64,000 bases of DNA from Deltaproteobacteria bacterium (GCA_025363655.1 JANYDK010000140.1:42760-106759); one strand, 5' to 3'. Counted from the stretch's first letter, positions 54,072 through 63,638 are shown. Notes: generated by a model from the sequence alone, not told the origin. Program-made: numbers and translations.

Positions 54072-55423
54072 TTGCGTAGCTCCATTCCGACAGCCTGCTC
54101 CAGTTGGTAGATCGCAGTCCAGAAGCTCGTCAGATCTTGCAGGTACTCGACGTTGACGGCGATGTAGACGCGCTGTGCGTCGAGGAAGTCGGTCAGCTCG
54201 TCCTGGCCCTGTTCGTAGCGGTATTTCGTGATGTCGCGCGCGGTCTTGGCGCTGGCGAGGAGCTTCGTCTCCATGCGCTCGACGAGCTTGCGCGCGGTGC
54301 TCCACGAGGCGAACGCGTTGCCGACGTCGGCGACGATGATCGCCTGGATCTTCGTCTGCTGCAGCGATTGGATGGCGAGATCGGCTTCGCCTTTCTTCAG
54401 CTCGCCGCCGTACGAATAGAAGACCGGGAGCGTGATGGTGACACCGAACATCAACGTCGGCGGGGAGATCGAGTCGTTGCCGTAGCCGGTCTGGCTGTAC
54501 TGCAACGAGAGGATGAGATCGGGGAAGGTGAGGCGCTTGGCGAGATCGATTTCGGCCTGCGCGTGCTCCTTCAGCACGTTCGACTGGAGGTAGTCGGGGC
54601 GGTGCTCCATCGCCAACTTGAGCATCGACTCTTCGTCGGTGAGGGCGAGGGCCTTCGGCACCGACGAGCCCTTCATGAGCGACGTATCGACCTGAAAATC
54701 AGGCACCGTCGAGCGGACGCCGAGGAGATACGCGAGCCCGAGCTGCGCGAGGCGGAGGTTGGAGAGCGCGACGTCGACCTGTTGATCGGCCTCGAGCTTG
54801 GCGGTCTCGATGCGGGCGAACTCGCCGTCGTGGATCGTCTTGTCCTTCTTCGCCGTGCCGACGGTGTACGTCTCGGTCGTCGACTTCTGGATCTCACGAG
54901 AGAAGTCGACCGCGGCGCGCGCGAAGGCGACCTGCAGGTAGGCCGTCTTCACCTGGAATTCGAGCTGCCTGGCGGCGTCGACCTTCGCCAGCTTGGCGAT
55001 TTCGAGGGCCTTCTTCGCGACGCCGAGGCGGAGGCCGCGCTTGCCCGAGAGCCCGTCGAAGAGCGCGCCGCCATCGGCGATGCCGATGGTCCAAGGGATG
55101 GTCGAGCAGCCTTTGCAGTCCTTGTCCCACGTGAACGTCTTGCCGGCGCCGCCGTTGACCGACGGGTTGGGCGCGTATCCCGCCATTTGCACGTCGGCTT
55201 GCGCGCTCGAGACGTTGGCTTCGGCGATCAAAAGATCGAGGCCGCGCTGTTTGAAGATGCTCAGCGCCTCGTCGAGCGAGAGCTGCATCGGCATGACGAC
55301 GGCCGGCGGAGGGGCGGGCGGCGCCTTTTCCTCCTGCGCATGGGCCACGGGCGCGTTCGTCAGCGCGAGCGCCGAGGTGGCAATCGCGAAGAGCGCGAAG
55401 AGGGGGACACGACGGAAGGACAT
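54068..55423 (-). CDS. TolC-like outer-membrane efflux channel of the metal pump
   Basis: 451 residues. Signal peptide ending APVAHA before QEEK; the mature protein is helical with two OEP-type repeats (LSLDEALSIFKQRGLDLLIAEANV, and the second half starting near LALTDEESMLKLAMEHRPDYL). The C-terminal ends YQLEQAVGMELRK. Forms the trimeric exit duct of the tripartite pump. ATG at 55423 chosen from the signal peptide. First gene of the channel-adaptor-RND operon. A Cys pair in the loop (DCKGCST) is unusual for the family. Confidence 0.87.
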   Translation of the reverse strand: MSFRRVPLFALFAIATSALALTNAPVAHAQEEKAPPAPPPAVVMPMQLSLDEALSIFKQRGLDLLIAEANVSSAQADVQMAGYAPNPSVNGGAGKTFTWDKDCKGCSTIPWTIGIADGGALFDGLSGKRGLRLGVAKKALEIAKLAKVDAARQLEFQVKTAYLQVAFARAAVDFSREIQKSTTETYTVGTAKKDKTIHDGEFARIETAKLEADQQVDVALSNLRLAQLGLAYLLGVRSTVPDFQVDTSLMKGSSVPKALALTDEESMLKLAMEHRPDYLQSNVLKEHAQAEIDLAKRLTFPDLILSLQYSQTGYGNDSISPPTLMFGVTITLPVFYSYGGELKKGEADLAIQSLQQTKIQAIIVADVGNAFASWSTARKLVERMETKLLASAKTARDITKYRYEQGQDELTDFLDAQRVYIAVNVEYLQDLTSFWTAIYQLEQAVGMELRK

Positions 55424-55668
55424 CTTCAGTGGCTCGTTGGCTGGGTGAGGTTGACGTCCTAGTCGCACGCCGGGGAGCCTGCGACAAAATGCGTCACGGC
55501 GGCCGGACTGTAGCTCAGTCTTGTCGGTGACGCACACATTGGACGGACGATTCGTGCCGCAGAGAGGCGGGCGAAGTCACGCAACCAGCATGAATCCTAG
55601 GAGATTCCCGCATCGGGCAGGATACCTCCGGTTCGTGCGAATGCGCACGCGTCCGTTCAAGGGTCCCC

Positions 55669-57093
55669 TCAAGGACATCCCGCCTTGGCCGCCAGTGCTT
55701 TGGCGATGACCTCGGCGAGGACCCACTGGGCGACGTTGAAGTAGATGATGATGCCGAGCACGTCGACGAGGCTGGCGATGAACGGCGTCGACGAGGTCGC
55801 CGGATCGGCGCCGAGTCGCTTGAGCAAGAGCGGCAACATCGAGCCGACGACGCAGCCCATCGTGACGATGCCGACCAAGGTGACGGCGATGACCGCCGCC
55901 ATGCCCTTTCCGTCACCGAGCCAGAGCACGCGGACGATGCCTATGGAGGCGAGCCCGAGCCCGAGGACGATGCCCATGCCGAGCTCGCGCCAGGCGATGC
56001 GGTACCAGTCCTTCATCTTGATCTCACCGACGGCCATCCCCCGGATGACCAGCGTCGAGCTCTGCGAGCCGCTATTTCCGCCCGTCGAAATGAGGAGCGG
56101 CACGTAGTAGGCGAGCGTCTGCACCGCGCCCAGCACCTTGTCGTAGTGACGAAGGGCGGTGTTGGTGAAGAACTCTTCGATGAAGAGGACGACCAGCCAG
56201 GTGCCGCGCTTGCGGATGAAGGTGAGGAACGAGGTGGCGAAGTAAGGATGCTCGATGGCCTCCATGCCGCCGAGCTTCTGGGCGTCCTCGGTGCCTTCTT
56301 GGGTGAGGACGTCCATGATGTCGTCGGCGGTGATGACGCCGAGGATGGTGCCGCGCTGATCGACGACGGGGATCGCCAAGAGGTCGTACTTCGACATCTG
56401 GCGCGCGACCTCTTCCTGGTCGGTGTCCGGGAGCACCGTCACGAGGCGCTCGGTCATCACGTCTTTGAGCTCATCTTTGCCTTCGGCGAGGAGCAGCTGA
56501 CGGAGCGAGGCGATACCCTGCAATCGATCGGAGTCGCCGACGACGAAGACGTAGTACGCCGTTTCGAGCTGTTCGCCGCGCTGGCGGAGGATGCCGATGG
56601 TCTCGGCGACGGTGACGTGCGGCGCGACGGTGAGGTAGTCCGTCGTCATCAACGCGCCGGCGATGCCCGACTCGTAGCGGACGAGGGTGCGCGTCTCGGT
56701 GGCGGCCTCGGGATCGATGCGCGAGAGGGTGTCGAGGATCTGCTCGCCGACCTCGGTCGGGAGGTACTCGATGAGGTCGGCGCGATCGTCCGCGCTCATC
56801 TCGGCGGCGATGTCGGCGGTCTCCTCGACGCCGAGGATCTCGACCTGCTCGCCCTGCAGATGCTCGGGGAGACGCTCGAAGATGAGCGCGGCGAGGTCGT
56901 CGGGGAGGAGGCGGAGAATTTCCGCGACGTCTTCCGGCTCGAGCTCGGAGAGGACGTCGGCGAGATCTTCCGGGTGCAGATCTTCGAGGAGCTCGCGCGC
57001 GTCCTCCGGGTTCTGCACCTCGGTGAGGAGGCGACGCAGGTCGGGCCCGATGAGGGACGCCATCTGCTTTCCGTGCGAGAGCTGTTCGCTCAT
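55669..57093 (-). CDS. mgtE: Magnesium transporter MgtE
   Basis: 474 residues with the MgtE build: N-terminal superhelical acidic domain (LHPEDLADVLSELEPEDVAEILRLLPDD), two CBS domains (ALMTTDYLTVAPHVTVAETIGILRQ and VMTERLVTVLPDTDQEEVARQMSKYDLLAIPVVD), and five membrane helices from about 300, including PLLISTGGNSGSQSSTLVIRG around the pore. Mg2+ channel gated by cytoplasmic Mg2+ at the N/CBS domains. I see no M-box riboswitch in the 187-nt leader. Same strand as the downstream metal pump, 245 nt away. Confidence 0.93.
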   Translation of the reverse strand: MSEQLSHGKQMASLIGPDLRRLLTEVQNPEDARELLEDLHPEDLADVLSELEPEDVAEILRLLPDDLAALIFERLPEHLQGEQVEILGVEETADIAAEMSADDRADLIEYLPTEVGEQILDTLSRIDPEAATETRTLVRYESGIAGALMTTDYLTVAPHVTVAETIGILRQRGEQLETAYYVFVVGDSDRLQGIASLRQLLLAEGKDELKDVMTERLVTVLPDTDQEEVARQMSKYDLLAIPVVDQRGTILGVITADDIMDVLTQEGTEDAQKLGGMEAIEHPYFATSFLTFIRKRGTWLVVLFIEEFFTNTALRHYDKVLGAVQTLAYYVPLLISTGGNSGSQSSTLVIRGMAVGEIKMKDWYRIAWRELGMGIVLGLGLASIGIVRVLWLGDGKGMAAVIAVTLVGIVTMGCVVGSMLPLLLKRLGADPATSSTPFIASLVDVLGIIIYFNVAQWVLAEVIAKALAAKAGCP

Positions 57094-57280
57094 GTCGCCT
57101 CCGAGGTCGTCGTGACCGCGCAGCGCGCGTGGTCTTGCGACGTGAGCTGCGCTTTAGAACGAAACCCCTCGGGGATCACGTGCCGCGAGCAAGGTTTCTC
57201 ATCTTCGCCAGGTCGTCACGGGCGTTCCTTCGTTCGGCATTGCCCTCCGCCCCGCCGGGCCGTAACCATCGAATCCCGCG

Positions 57281-58291
57281 ATGACGCCGGAAACCACGCA
57301 CATCGCGCGGTGGGACCTCGACAAGACCTATCTGCGCACGGAGTTCGACACCGTCCGTGACCTGGTCAAGACGGCGCTCGAGCGCGCGGACGAGAAGCGC
57401 TCCCATCCCGGGGCCGCCGCGCTCCTCCGCGAGCTGCAATCGGCGCGCGCCGAGGTGCACATTCTCAGCGGCTCGCCCGAGCAGATGCGACGAAGGCTCA
57501 CCGCCAAGCTGCAGCTCGACGGTATTCGCTTCGCGTCGCTGACCCTCAAGCCGAACCTCGAGAACCTCCTCAAGCTTCGATTTCGCAGCATCCGTGGGCA
57601 GCTCGGCTACAAGTTGCCAGCGCTCCTTCGTATGCGCGTCGGCATCGAGGCCGACGTCCACGAGACCCTGGTCGGCGACGACGCCGAGGCCGACGCCTTC
57701 ATCTACGCGCTCTATGCGGCCTTCTGCACGGGGCACGTAGATGCCTCGCTCGTCGAGCGGGTGATGCAGCGCGATCGCTGTCATCCCGAGGAAATCGAGC
57801 TCGCGTTGCACGCCGCGCAGGACATCGAGCAGGGGAAGGTCGTCGACCGCATCCTCATCCACCTCGACAAGCAGACGCCGCCCGGAGACTTCGACGTCTA
57901 CGGTCCCCGCCTCGTCCCCTTCTACAACTACTTCCAAGCCGCGCTGGTGCTGCACGAGGACGCGCGCATCTCCGCCGACGCCGTGCTCCGTGTCGGCACC
58001 GATTTGGTGCTGCAACATCGCTTCGACGGCGACGCGCTCGTTCGCAGCTATCTCGAGCTGGCCCGCCGCGGGCATCTCCGTGGCATCGGCCTCGACGAGA
58101 TCTTCGCCGCCCTCGACAAGTGGCCACGCGAAGGGACGCCGCGCGGAGCGTTCGGGCTCGACGAGGTGCAAATCTTCTCCCGCCGCCAAGTTGACCTGCG
58201 CGCAGCGGTGGCCTCGCAGAAGCCCGCGCCAGAGACGACGCCCGATTGGATCGCCCTCGTCGACGCGCACAATCGTCGTCACAAGCGGTAG
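57281..58291 (+). CDS. HAD-type phosphatase of the App1/DUF2183-like group
   Basis: 336 residues. HAD motif I RWDLDKTYL (Asp12, Asp14) near the N-terminus and motif II HILSGSP; LVGDDAEADAFIYALYAAF provides the acidic motif IV. These are features of App1-type phosphatidate phosphatases and related HAD proteins, though the N-terminal DUF2183 extension is missing. ATG at 57281. Divergent from mgtE. Substrate uncertain. Confidence 0.72.
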   Translation: MTPETTHIARWDLDKTYLRTEFDTVRDLVKTALERADEKRSHPGAAALLRELQSARAEVHILSGSPEQMRRRLTAKLQLDGIRFASLTLKPNLENLLKLRFRSIRGQLGYKLPALLRMRVGIEADVHETLVGDDAEADAFIYALYAAFCTGHVDASLVERVMQRDRCHPEEIELALHAAQDIEQGKVVDRILIHLDKQTPPGDFDVYGPRLVPFYNYFQAALVLHEDARISADAVLRVGTDLVLQHRFDGDALVRSYLELARRGHLRGIGLDEIFAALDKWPREGTPRGAFGLDEVQIFSRRQVDLRAAVASQKPAPETTPDWIALVDAHNRRHKR

Positions 58292-58418
58292 CCGGCCCCT
58301 CGCCGGGCCCCTTTGCGCAACTTGGTTCCGCGGATGCGCGAAGCGAGGGCCGTTCGCGCAGCGGGTTGCACAAGGATGCTCGAAAGCGGCTGGCCCATCG
58401 CGTGCAAAGCAGCGGGTC

Positions 58419-59516
58419 ATGGCCGATCTGAAGCCGCTCGTTCATCAAGATGCCGACAAGAAAGACGACGCGACGTTGCGCCGCGAGGCGGAGGCGCACT
58501 TCGCCAAATCGCCGGGCGTGCAAATCGTCGGGGAGCTCTTGTGCAAGCTGCGCTCGCGCGCGCTGCCGTGGTGGAGCCCGGAAGAGCTGCGCGTCTTCTG
58601 GAACGCCACCGAGCGCATGCGATGGCTCCGTGAGCGCGCCGATCTGCGTGAGCAAATCACCTCCTCGCTCACCGGACTGCCGCCGGCGGCTGCGCGAAAG
58701 AAGACGCCCGAGTTCCAAGGGGGGCTGCTCGATTCGTTCCTCGAGGATGGCGACGTCACGCTGCGACAGTTCGAGGACGCGTACGATCCGATCGACCTCG
58801 TCGTCTACGGGCCGGCCACGGCCATCTGGCGCAAGTTCCGCGAGCGCTTTCCCTGGGATCAGGACAGCGCGCAGAACCAGGAGATTGTCGCCTTCCTTCT
58901 GCGCGCGCTCCTCGCCGACAAGAGCACGCATCGCAACGTCGCTCGCAGGCCGGTCTTGACGCCGTGGGAGGTGCGCACCGCGATCCCGTCGGCGGCGTGG
59001 CACGCGCGCATCCCGCTCGACATTCGCATCGCGGTCGACGAAGCGCGTTTGCAGCGAGAAAAATCGGGTGAACCGTTCACCACCGCGCACGAGCTGGCGA
59101 TCGCCACGCCGGAGGTGATCGCGGCGAGCGTGCCGCTCCGTGAGCTCACCTGTCTCCTCGATCTCGCGCAGGCGGCGATGGGTTGCGACGGTGGGATGCC
59201 GCAGGTGGTTCCCGCGGCGCCGGTGGTGGTCGATCCGATGCTGCGCGATCCGGAAGATCTCTTGGCGTCGATCTCGCGACGCGCGATCAACACCACCGCT
59301 TCGCCGACGCGCGCGAAGACGACCTCGACGCCGCCGCCGGCGCACAAGCAGCGCACGCACGTCTCGAGCGGCTACATCGCGATGGCCAAGCCGGAGCCGG
59401 CCCATGCGGCCTCGCCTTGGTCCGACGACGACGATGGGGACGAAGAGTTCGCGGTGGTCGATCGCTTCCGCGAGGACGAACAGACCCAACCGCGGGCGCA
59501 GGCGTCGATTCGATAG
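58419..59516 (+). CDS. Conserved hypothetical protein, helical with acidic C-terminal tail
   Basis: 365 residues, family not recognised. The N-terminal 220 residues are helical and aromatic-rich (ALPWWSPEELRVFWNATERMRWL, YDPIDLVVYGPATAIWRKFRERFPW), followed by a further folded part ending near AAMGCDGGMP. The last 100 residues are disordered, Thr/Ser/Pro-rich and then acidic (WSDDDDGDEEFAVVDRF). No signal peptide, membrane helix or catalytic motif. ATG at 58419. Confidence 0.68.
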   Translation: MADLKPLVHQDADKKDDATLRREAEAHFAKSPGVQIVGELLCKLRSRALPWWSPEELRVFWNATERMRWLRERADLREQITSSLTGLPPAAARKKTPEFQGGLLDSFLEDGDVTLRQFEDAYDPIDLVVYGPATAIWRKFRERFPWDQDSAQNQEIVAFLLRALLADKSTHRNVARRPVLTPWEVRTAIPSAAWHARIPLDIRIAVDEARLQREKSGEPFTTAHELAIATPEVIAASVPLRELTCLLDLAQAAMGCDGGMPQVVPAAPVVVDPMLRDPEDLLASISRRAINTTASPTRAKTTSTPPPAHKQRTHVSSGYIAMAKPEPAHAASPWSDDDDGDEEFAVVDRFREDEQTQPRAQASIR

Positions 59517-59559
59517 TCGTTCACGGGTCGGCGAGCCGACGACGTGTCATCCTCGGTCG

Positions 59560-60108
59560 ATGCGCGGCCCTTCGGTGATGCTCGGGGTCAGCCTGGTCGT
59601 TTCGTGCTCGCGCCCGACGGCGATCGTCGCCGATCCAGTGCCGAACGTGAAAGACGCCACGATCGCGCCACCTCCGCAGCCGGTCGTCGCCGACGCCAGT
59701 GTGCTCGAGCCGCTTCCTTGCGCAATCCCGGAGAAGCCGGTCGATCTCGTCTTCTCCATCGATCGCTTCATCCAACCGATCGGCACGGCCAGTCGCGAAG
59801 AGCGCGGTGAGGTGACGGCGCACGGTACGTGCACGCCTGCCGTCGAGTGCGTGAAGATCGCCGAGGCCTCCCTCGCCCACATTCTCGAGCTCTTTCGCGC
59901 GGCGCAGCACGCACGACACACGACCGACCCGACCTCGCCGCACTACGGGTCTCGCACCCTCACCGCGCGCTTCTCTTCGGGGAGCTGCACGGTGCTCGAC
60001 GGGTCGACGAGCCCGATTCTCCATGAAGATCGCGCCGTCTTCTACGCGACGTTCGACGCGATCATCGACGAGATCGTCGGCGCGCGTGACGGCGGTCCTC
60101 CTCCCTGA
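59560..60108 (+). CDS. Hypothetical lipoprotein
   Basis: 182 residues with a short signal peptide and acceptable lipobox (LVVSC, Cys16). The mature part has three further Cys (LPCAIP, GTCTPAVEC, SGSCTVL) and a beta-rich pattern beginning VDLVFSIDRFIQPIG. No family recognised. Stop is 39 nt before moeA, on the same strand. Confidence 0.65.
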   Translation: MRGPSVMLGVSLVVSCSRPTAIVADPVPNVKDATIAPPPQPVVADASVLEPLPCAIPEKPVDLVFSIDRFIQPIGTASREERGEVTAHGTCTPAVECVKIAEASLAHILELFRAAQHARHTTDPTSPHYGSRTLTARFSSGSCTVLDGSTSPILHEDRAVFYATFDAIIDEIVGARDGGPPP

Positions 60109-60147
60109 TTCGCCCTGACGATCCGACGACGTGCTACGCCCGGCGTC

Positions 60148-61341
60148 ATGCTCGACCTTCACGAAGCCCAAGCGCGCGTGCTCGAAGGCGTCCAGCCGCT
60201 CGGCGCCGAGCGTGTGCTTCTCGACGACGTGGTCGGCCGTGTGCTCGCCGAAGAGGTGATCTCTTCCGTCGCGCTGCCAGCCTTCGATTACTCGGCGATG
60301 GACGGCTACGCGATCGATCATGCTTCGGGCAGCGCGACTCCGCGTCGCCTGCTTCACGAGAGTCGCGCGGGGGGGCCGACGCCGCCGCCGCTCGAGGCTG
60401 GAACGGCGATGCGCATCTTCACCGGCGCGCCGATGCCCGAGGGCGCCGACACGATCGTCATGCAGGAGGAGACCTCTCGCGAGGGGCTCGAGACCGGTCT
60501 CGTGCGACTCACCGGCGCGCCCAAGCTCGGCGATCACGTACGACGACGCGGCGAAGATCTCGCGGTCGGCACCGTCGCGCTGACCCGCGGAGTGCGGCTC
60601 CGTCCGACGCATGTCCCGCTGCTTCTTGCGCTCGAGAAGACGCGCGTCGCGGTGGTGCGTCGGCCCGTCGTCGCCATCCTCGCCACCGGCGACGAGCTGC
60701 GCGAGCCGGGGGAAGCGCCGCGCCCAGGTTCGATCCTCGAGACCAACGGTCCGGCGATCGCCGCGATGGTGCGCGCAGCAGGCGGCGATCCACGTCTCTT
60801 GCCGATCGTGCGCGACGAGCTCTCGGCCTTGCGCGCCGCCATCGACGACGCGCTCGCGGGCGCAGACATGGTCCTCACCATCGGCGGCGTCTCGGTCGGC
60901 GATCACGATCTCGTGAAGCCCGTCCTCGCCGACGCCGGCGTCGTGCTCGACTTCTGGAAGGTCGCCATCAAACCCGGCAAACCCCTCGCCGTCGGCCGCC
61001 GCGGCACCACCACCGTCCTCGGATTGCCCGGAAATCCAGTCTCCGCCCTCGTCACCTTCGTCCTCTTCGCCGCCCCGCTGATTCGCGCCCTCAGCGCCGA
61101 TCCCAACCCACTCCCTCCCCTCACCCGCGCCCGCCTTGCGCGTGCATTGCGTCACGCACCTGGCCGCCTCGAGCTCGTCCGCGTGCGCCTTCACGACGAC
61201 GCCGGGCTCGTGGCCACGCCGATTGCGTCGCAGAGCTCCGGATCGGTGCCGAGCATCGCGTGGGCAGATGGGCTGGCGATTGTGGAGAAGGAGAGTGAAG
61301 GGATTGCGGAAGGCGGAGAGGTGAACGTCATTCGGTTTTGA
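60148..61341 (+). CDS. moeA: Molybdopterin molybdenumtransferase MoeA
   Basis: 397 residues. Inserts molybdate into adenylylated molybdopterin, the last step of Mo-cofactor synthesis. Conserved segments: LPAFDYSAMDGYAI, RIFTGAPMPEGADTIVMQEET, RRRGEDL, the MoeA/MogA domain GDELREPGEAPRPGSILETNGPAIAAM, TIGGVSVGDHDLVK and IKPGKPLAVG...LGLPGNPVSA. Full domain set I-IV. ATG at 60148. No other molybdenum genes are visible in the window. Confidence 0.95.
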   Translation: MLDLHEAQARVLEGVQPLGAERVLLDDVVGRVLAEEVISSVALPAFDYSAMDGYAIDHASGSATPRRLLHESRAGGPTPPPLEAGTAMRIFTGAPMPEGADTIVMQEETSREGLETGLVRLTGAPKLGDHVRRRGEDLAVGTVALTRGVRLRPTHVPLLLALEKTRVAVVRRPVVAILATGDELREPGEAPRPGSILETNGPAIAAMVRAAGGDPRLLPIVRDELSALRAAIDDALAGADMVLTIGGVSVGDHDLVKPVLADAGVVLDFWKVAIKPGKPLAVGRRGTTTVLGLPGNPVSALVTFVLFAAPLIRALSADPNPLPPLTRARLARALRHAPGRLELVRVRLHDDAGLVATPIASQSSGSVPSIAWADGLAIVEKESEGIAEGGEVNVIRF

Positions 61342-61383
61342 CGCGCCCGCGCCCGCGCCTGCGCTCGGCGCTATCATTGTTCC

Positions 61384-62046
61384 ATGCGCCTTACCTTCCT
61401 CTCCCTCTCCCTCCTCCTCACCGCCTGCGGTGCCAAAACCGAATCCGGCACCACCGACGCCAGCACCGACTCCTCTCCCAGCACCGACTCCTCCCCAGGC
61501 CTCGACTCCTCGCCCCGCATCGACACCTCTCCCGGCACCGACACTTCGCCGGTCTTCGACGTTGGCGACGATCCCACCAAGTGCAGCGGTCCGGGAACGT
61601 GCGTGATTGGCCCCAAGAGCTGCTGCGGTTCGTGCGGCGTCGCTTCGCCGACCGACATGATCGGGCTCGAGGCTTCGCACGAGAGCTCGTACCGCACGAT
61701 GGTGTGCGGCCCCGGCACCGGCTGTCCCGACTGCGCGGGCTTTCCCAATCCGTGGCTGCAAGCGTTCTGCACCAGCGGGCACTGCGAGGCTGTCAATCTC
61801 CACGTCGATGATCGCAGCAAGTGCGCAGCCGACACCGATTGCCAGCTTCGCTATGCCGATTGCTGCGAACCCTGCGGCGCGCCGACGAATGGGTTGATCG
61901 CGTTGCGGAAGGAGGCCGTCGGCGACTATCGGGCGGCGATTTGCAAAGCCGACGCGGCGTGCCCGAAGTGTGCGACGAGCTATCCGGCGGCGGCGAAAGC
62001 GGTTTGTGATGCGACCACGGGGCATTGTGTGGTGACGGGGATTTAG
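61384..62046 (+). CDS. Cysteine-rich lipoprotein with internal duplication
   Basis: 220 residues. Canonical lipobox LLTAC (Cys15), then a Ser/Asp/Pro repeat linker (DSSPSTDSSPGLDSSP) and two tandem copies of a Cys-rich module at about 66-139 and 146-220. Each copy follows C-x5/6-C-x6-CC-x2-CG...YR...C...CP.C...C...GHC, giving matched disulfide patterns. Probably exposed on the outer membrane; function unknown. TATCAT 7 nt before the ATG could be a -10 element of a leaderless transcript. Confidence 0.82.
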   Translation: MRLTFLSLSLLLTACGAKTESGTTDASTDSSPSTDSSPGLDSSPRIDTSPGTDTSPVFDVGDDPTKCSGPGTCVIGPKSCCGSCGVASPTDMIGLEASHESSYRTMVCGPGTGCPDCAGFPNPWLQAFCTSGHCEAVNLHVDDRSKCAADTDCQLRYADCCEPCGAPTNGLIALRKEAVGDYRAAICKADAACPKCATSYPAAAKAVCDATTGHCVVTGI

Positions 62047-62230
62047 GGCGCGGGGCGAGCGCCTCATGACAACTCCCCGCTTCGAAGTCATCACGGCTAT
62101 TTCCTCGATGCCACTGCCTACGGCAGTGCGAGCACCAAGGCGAGCGGGGAGACGCGCGTGGCGCTGCTTGTGCACGCAGCGCGCGGCGGTGAGCTGTGAG
62201 AAGGAGTGAACCAACCCCGATGGCTCGGGG
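62047..62230. other. Densely structured intergenic element
   Basis: Perfect inverted repeats: GGCGC/GCGCC (62047-62051 / 62059-62063); CTCCCCGCT/AGCGGGGAG (62073-62081 / 62143-62151) enclosing CACTGCC-TAC-GGCAGTG (62112-62128); GCGCTGC/GCAGCGC (62161-62167 / 62176-62182); CCCCGA-TGGC-TCGGGG (62215-62230). No ORF. A structured RNA, a REP-like repeat or regulatory hairpins are possible. Confidence 0.5.
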
Positions 62231-62243
62231 CAGAGGACGCCCC

Positions 62244-62942
62244 TCACCCACGTCCATCGGAGGTCGCTGCCGCGTCCTTTCGCCGCCACACGCTCGCGAC
62301 CCACGGTTGCTGCGCCCGCGGCATCCCTTCTGGCCGGTAGTAGTGCCCGACCTCGTCGAACCCAGCGGCGACGACCAACTCGCGCCACGTCTCCCAGCGC
62401 AGATACGTGCCGTACCGTTCGCCATTCCAACCTTCGGAGTCTTCACCTCGCGGGTTGGACGTGAACAGCACGCCCCGAGGACGTAGCGCCCGCGCCAGCT
62501 CGCCGAGCACGCGTGGCATCTCTGCGCGCGGTACGTGGAAGAGCGACGCATTGGCGAAGATGCCGTCGAAGCGCGCGGCCGGCAGCTCGAGCCGCAAGAA
62601 GTCTTGATGCAACACTTCGTGCCCCGCGGCGCGAGCCATCTCGACGAAGCGGGCGCTCCCTTCGAGCCCGACCACGCCGTGACCGAGCGACCGAAAGTAC
62701 TCGAGGTCGCGCCCCGGCCCGCAGCCGAAATCGAGCAGCGAAAGCGGCGCCGCCACTTCGATCGCAGCGAGCAACGCGTCGTGGTTCTGCTGCACGTCGT
62801 GATCCCACGTGCCTTCGCGAAAAGCGACCGCGTTGCGATCGTAGTGACCGAGCGTGCGAGCGCTGATTTCGGTGAGGTCGGGAGGCGGAGGCTTGACGGT
62901 CAAGGATGATCTCGTTGCGCGCAGAGAGCGCGATTCTGCCAC
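62244..62942 (-). CDS. SAM-dependent methyltransferase
   Basis: 232 residues. Motif I LLDFGCGPGRDLEYF, acidic motif VVGLEGSARFVEMAR, HQDFLRLELPAARFDGIFANASLFHVP and RPRGVLFTSNPRG are those of Methyltransf_11/25-type small-molecule methyltransferases. The ATG at 62942 adds 15 basic residues before the conserved part. No coupled neighbour; substrate unknown. Confidence 0.85.
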   Translation of the reverse strand: MAESRSLRATRSSLTVKPPPPDLTEISARTLGHYDRNAVAFREGTWDHDVQQNHDALLAAIEVAAPLSLLDFGCGPGRDLEYFRSLGHGVVGLEGSARFVEMARAAGHEVLHQDFLRLELPAARFDGIFANASLFHVPRAEMPRVLGELARALRPRGVLFTSNPRGEDSEGWNGERYGTYLRWETWRELVVAAGFDEVGHYYRPEGMPRAQQPWVASVWRRKDAAATSDGRG

Positions 62943-63119
62943 TTGATTGAACGGCGGGTGTGGAGTGTTACGTCAACTTCGGCCGTAGAATTCGGGCTGG
63001 ACGGCTTGGATGTCCTAGCCTCTCGGCGTGACCTCACCGACCGGCCAGAAGACCGTGATGAAGCGCGCATCCAATATTCTCGAGCTTGCGTCGAGTACGC
63101 GGTCGCATGAAGATGTGAC

Positions 63120-63638
63120 GTGGCCAACCGAGCGGTCGAGCTCGTACGTACGAAGTCGGGTCTCGAGCTCGTCGGCTCGCCGAAGTTCTACTTGATGGGG
63201 GGGCTCGCCTCGCTCCTCTTGGGCCTCGCGCTCGGGGCGATCGCCGCGTTCTACTTCCTCAACGTGCCGGTCTCGTCCGACGGGCGCGTTCGCATCAAGG
63301 TGATCATCCTCGTTTTCGCGGCGGTGAGCCCGATCGCCGTGGTGATCGGCGTGATCTACCTGCTCTTCGGGAGAATCCTCGCGCGACGGCGTGGCGTGGT
63401 CTTCGACACCAAGGTCGGCGTGGTGACGCGCGCCGCAGGCAACCGGCGCGTGATGTTCCGGGCCATCTCCGCGGTACGGCTCGGACGCGCGCACGCGGCC
63501 ACCAAGCTTCAGCTCATCCTTCGCACCGGCGACGTCTGGGACCTGCATGCAGCGCATGATCAAGACGTCGACGGGCAAGGCCACCTGAAGAAAATGGCAG
63601 CCGAGATCGCGCAAGTCACGGGGCTTGCGCTGGAATAG
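63120..63638 (+). CDS. Small membrane protein with two helices
   Basis: 172 residues, no family recognised. Two membrane helices at about 25-47 and 61-84 (FYLMGGLASLLLGLALGAIAAFYF; VIILVFAAVSPIAVVIGVIYLLF) precede a beta-rich cytoplasmic domain (VVFDTKVGVVTRAAGNRRVMFRAISAVRLG ... LILRTGDVWDLHAAH) similar in pattern to PH/YdbT-type membrane-associated domains. GTG at 63120 with GACGTG context; no strong ribosome site. Confidence 0.65.
   Translation: MANRAVELVRTKSGLELVGSPKFYLMGGLASLLLGLALGAIAAFYFLNVPVSSDGRVRIKVIILVFAAVSPIAVVIGVIYLLFGRILARRRGVVFDTKVGVVTRAAGNRRVMFRAISAVRLGRAHAATKLQLILRTGDVWDLHAAHDQDVDGQGHLKKMAAEIAQVTGLALE

Noticed and set aside
55502..55580. tRNA-like segment containing TGTAGCTCAG
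   Set aside because: Only the D-arm-like string matches; there is no acceptor pairing, no anticodon arm and no TTCGA-containing T arm at the right distance.
57094..57280. Possible Mg2+ (M-box) riboswitch before mgtE
   Set aside because: The leader is long enough but none of the conserved M-box segments or terminator hairpin could be found.
59521..62430. Minus-strand open frame of 969 codons
   Set aside because: Covers moeA, the two lipoprotein genes and the structured gap on the opposite strand, all with better evidence; low-complexity Arg/Ala/Gly sequence.
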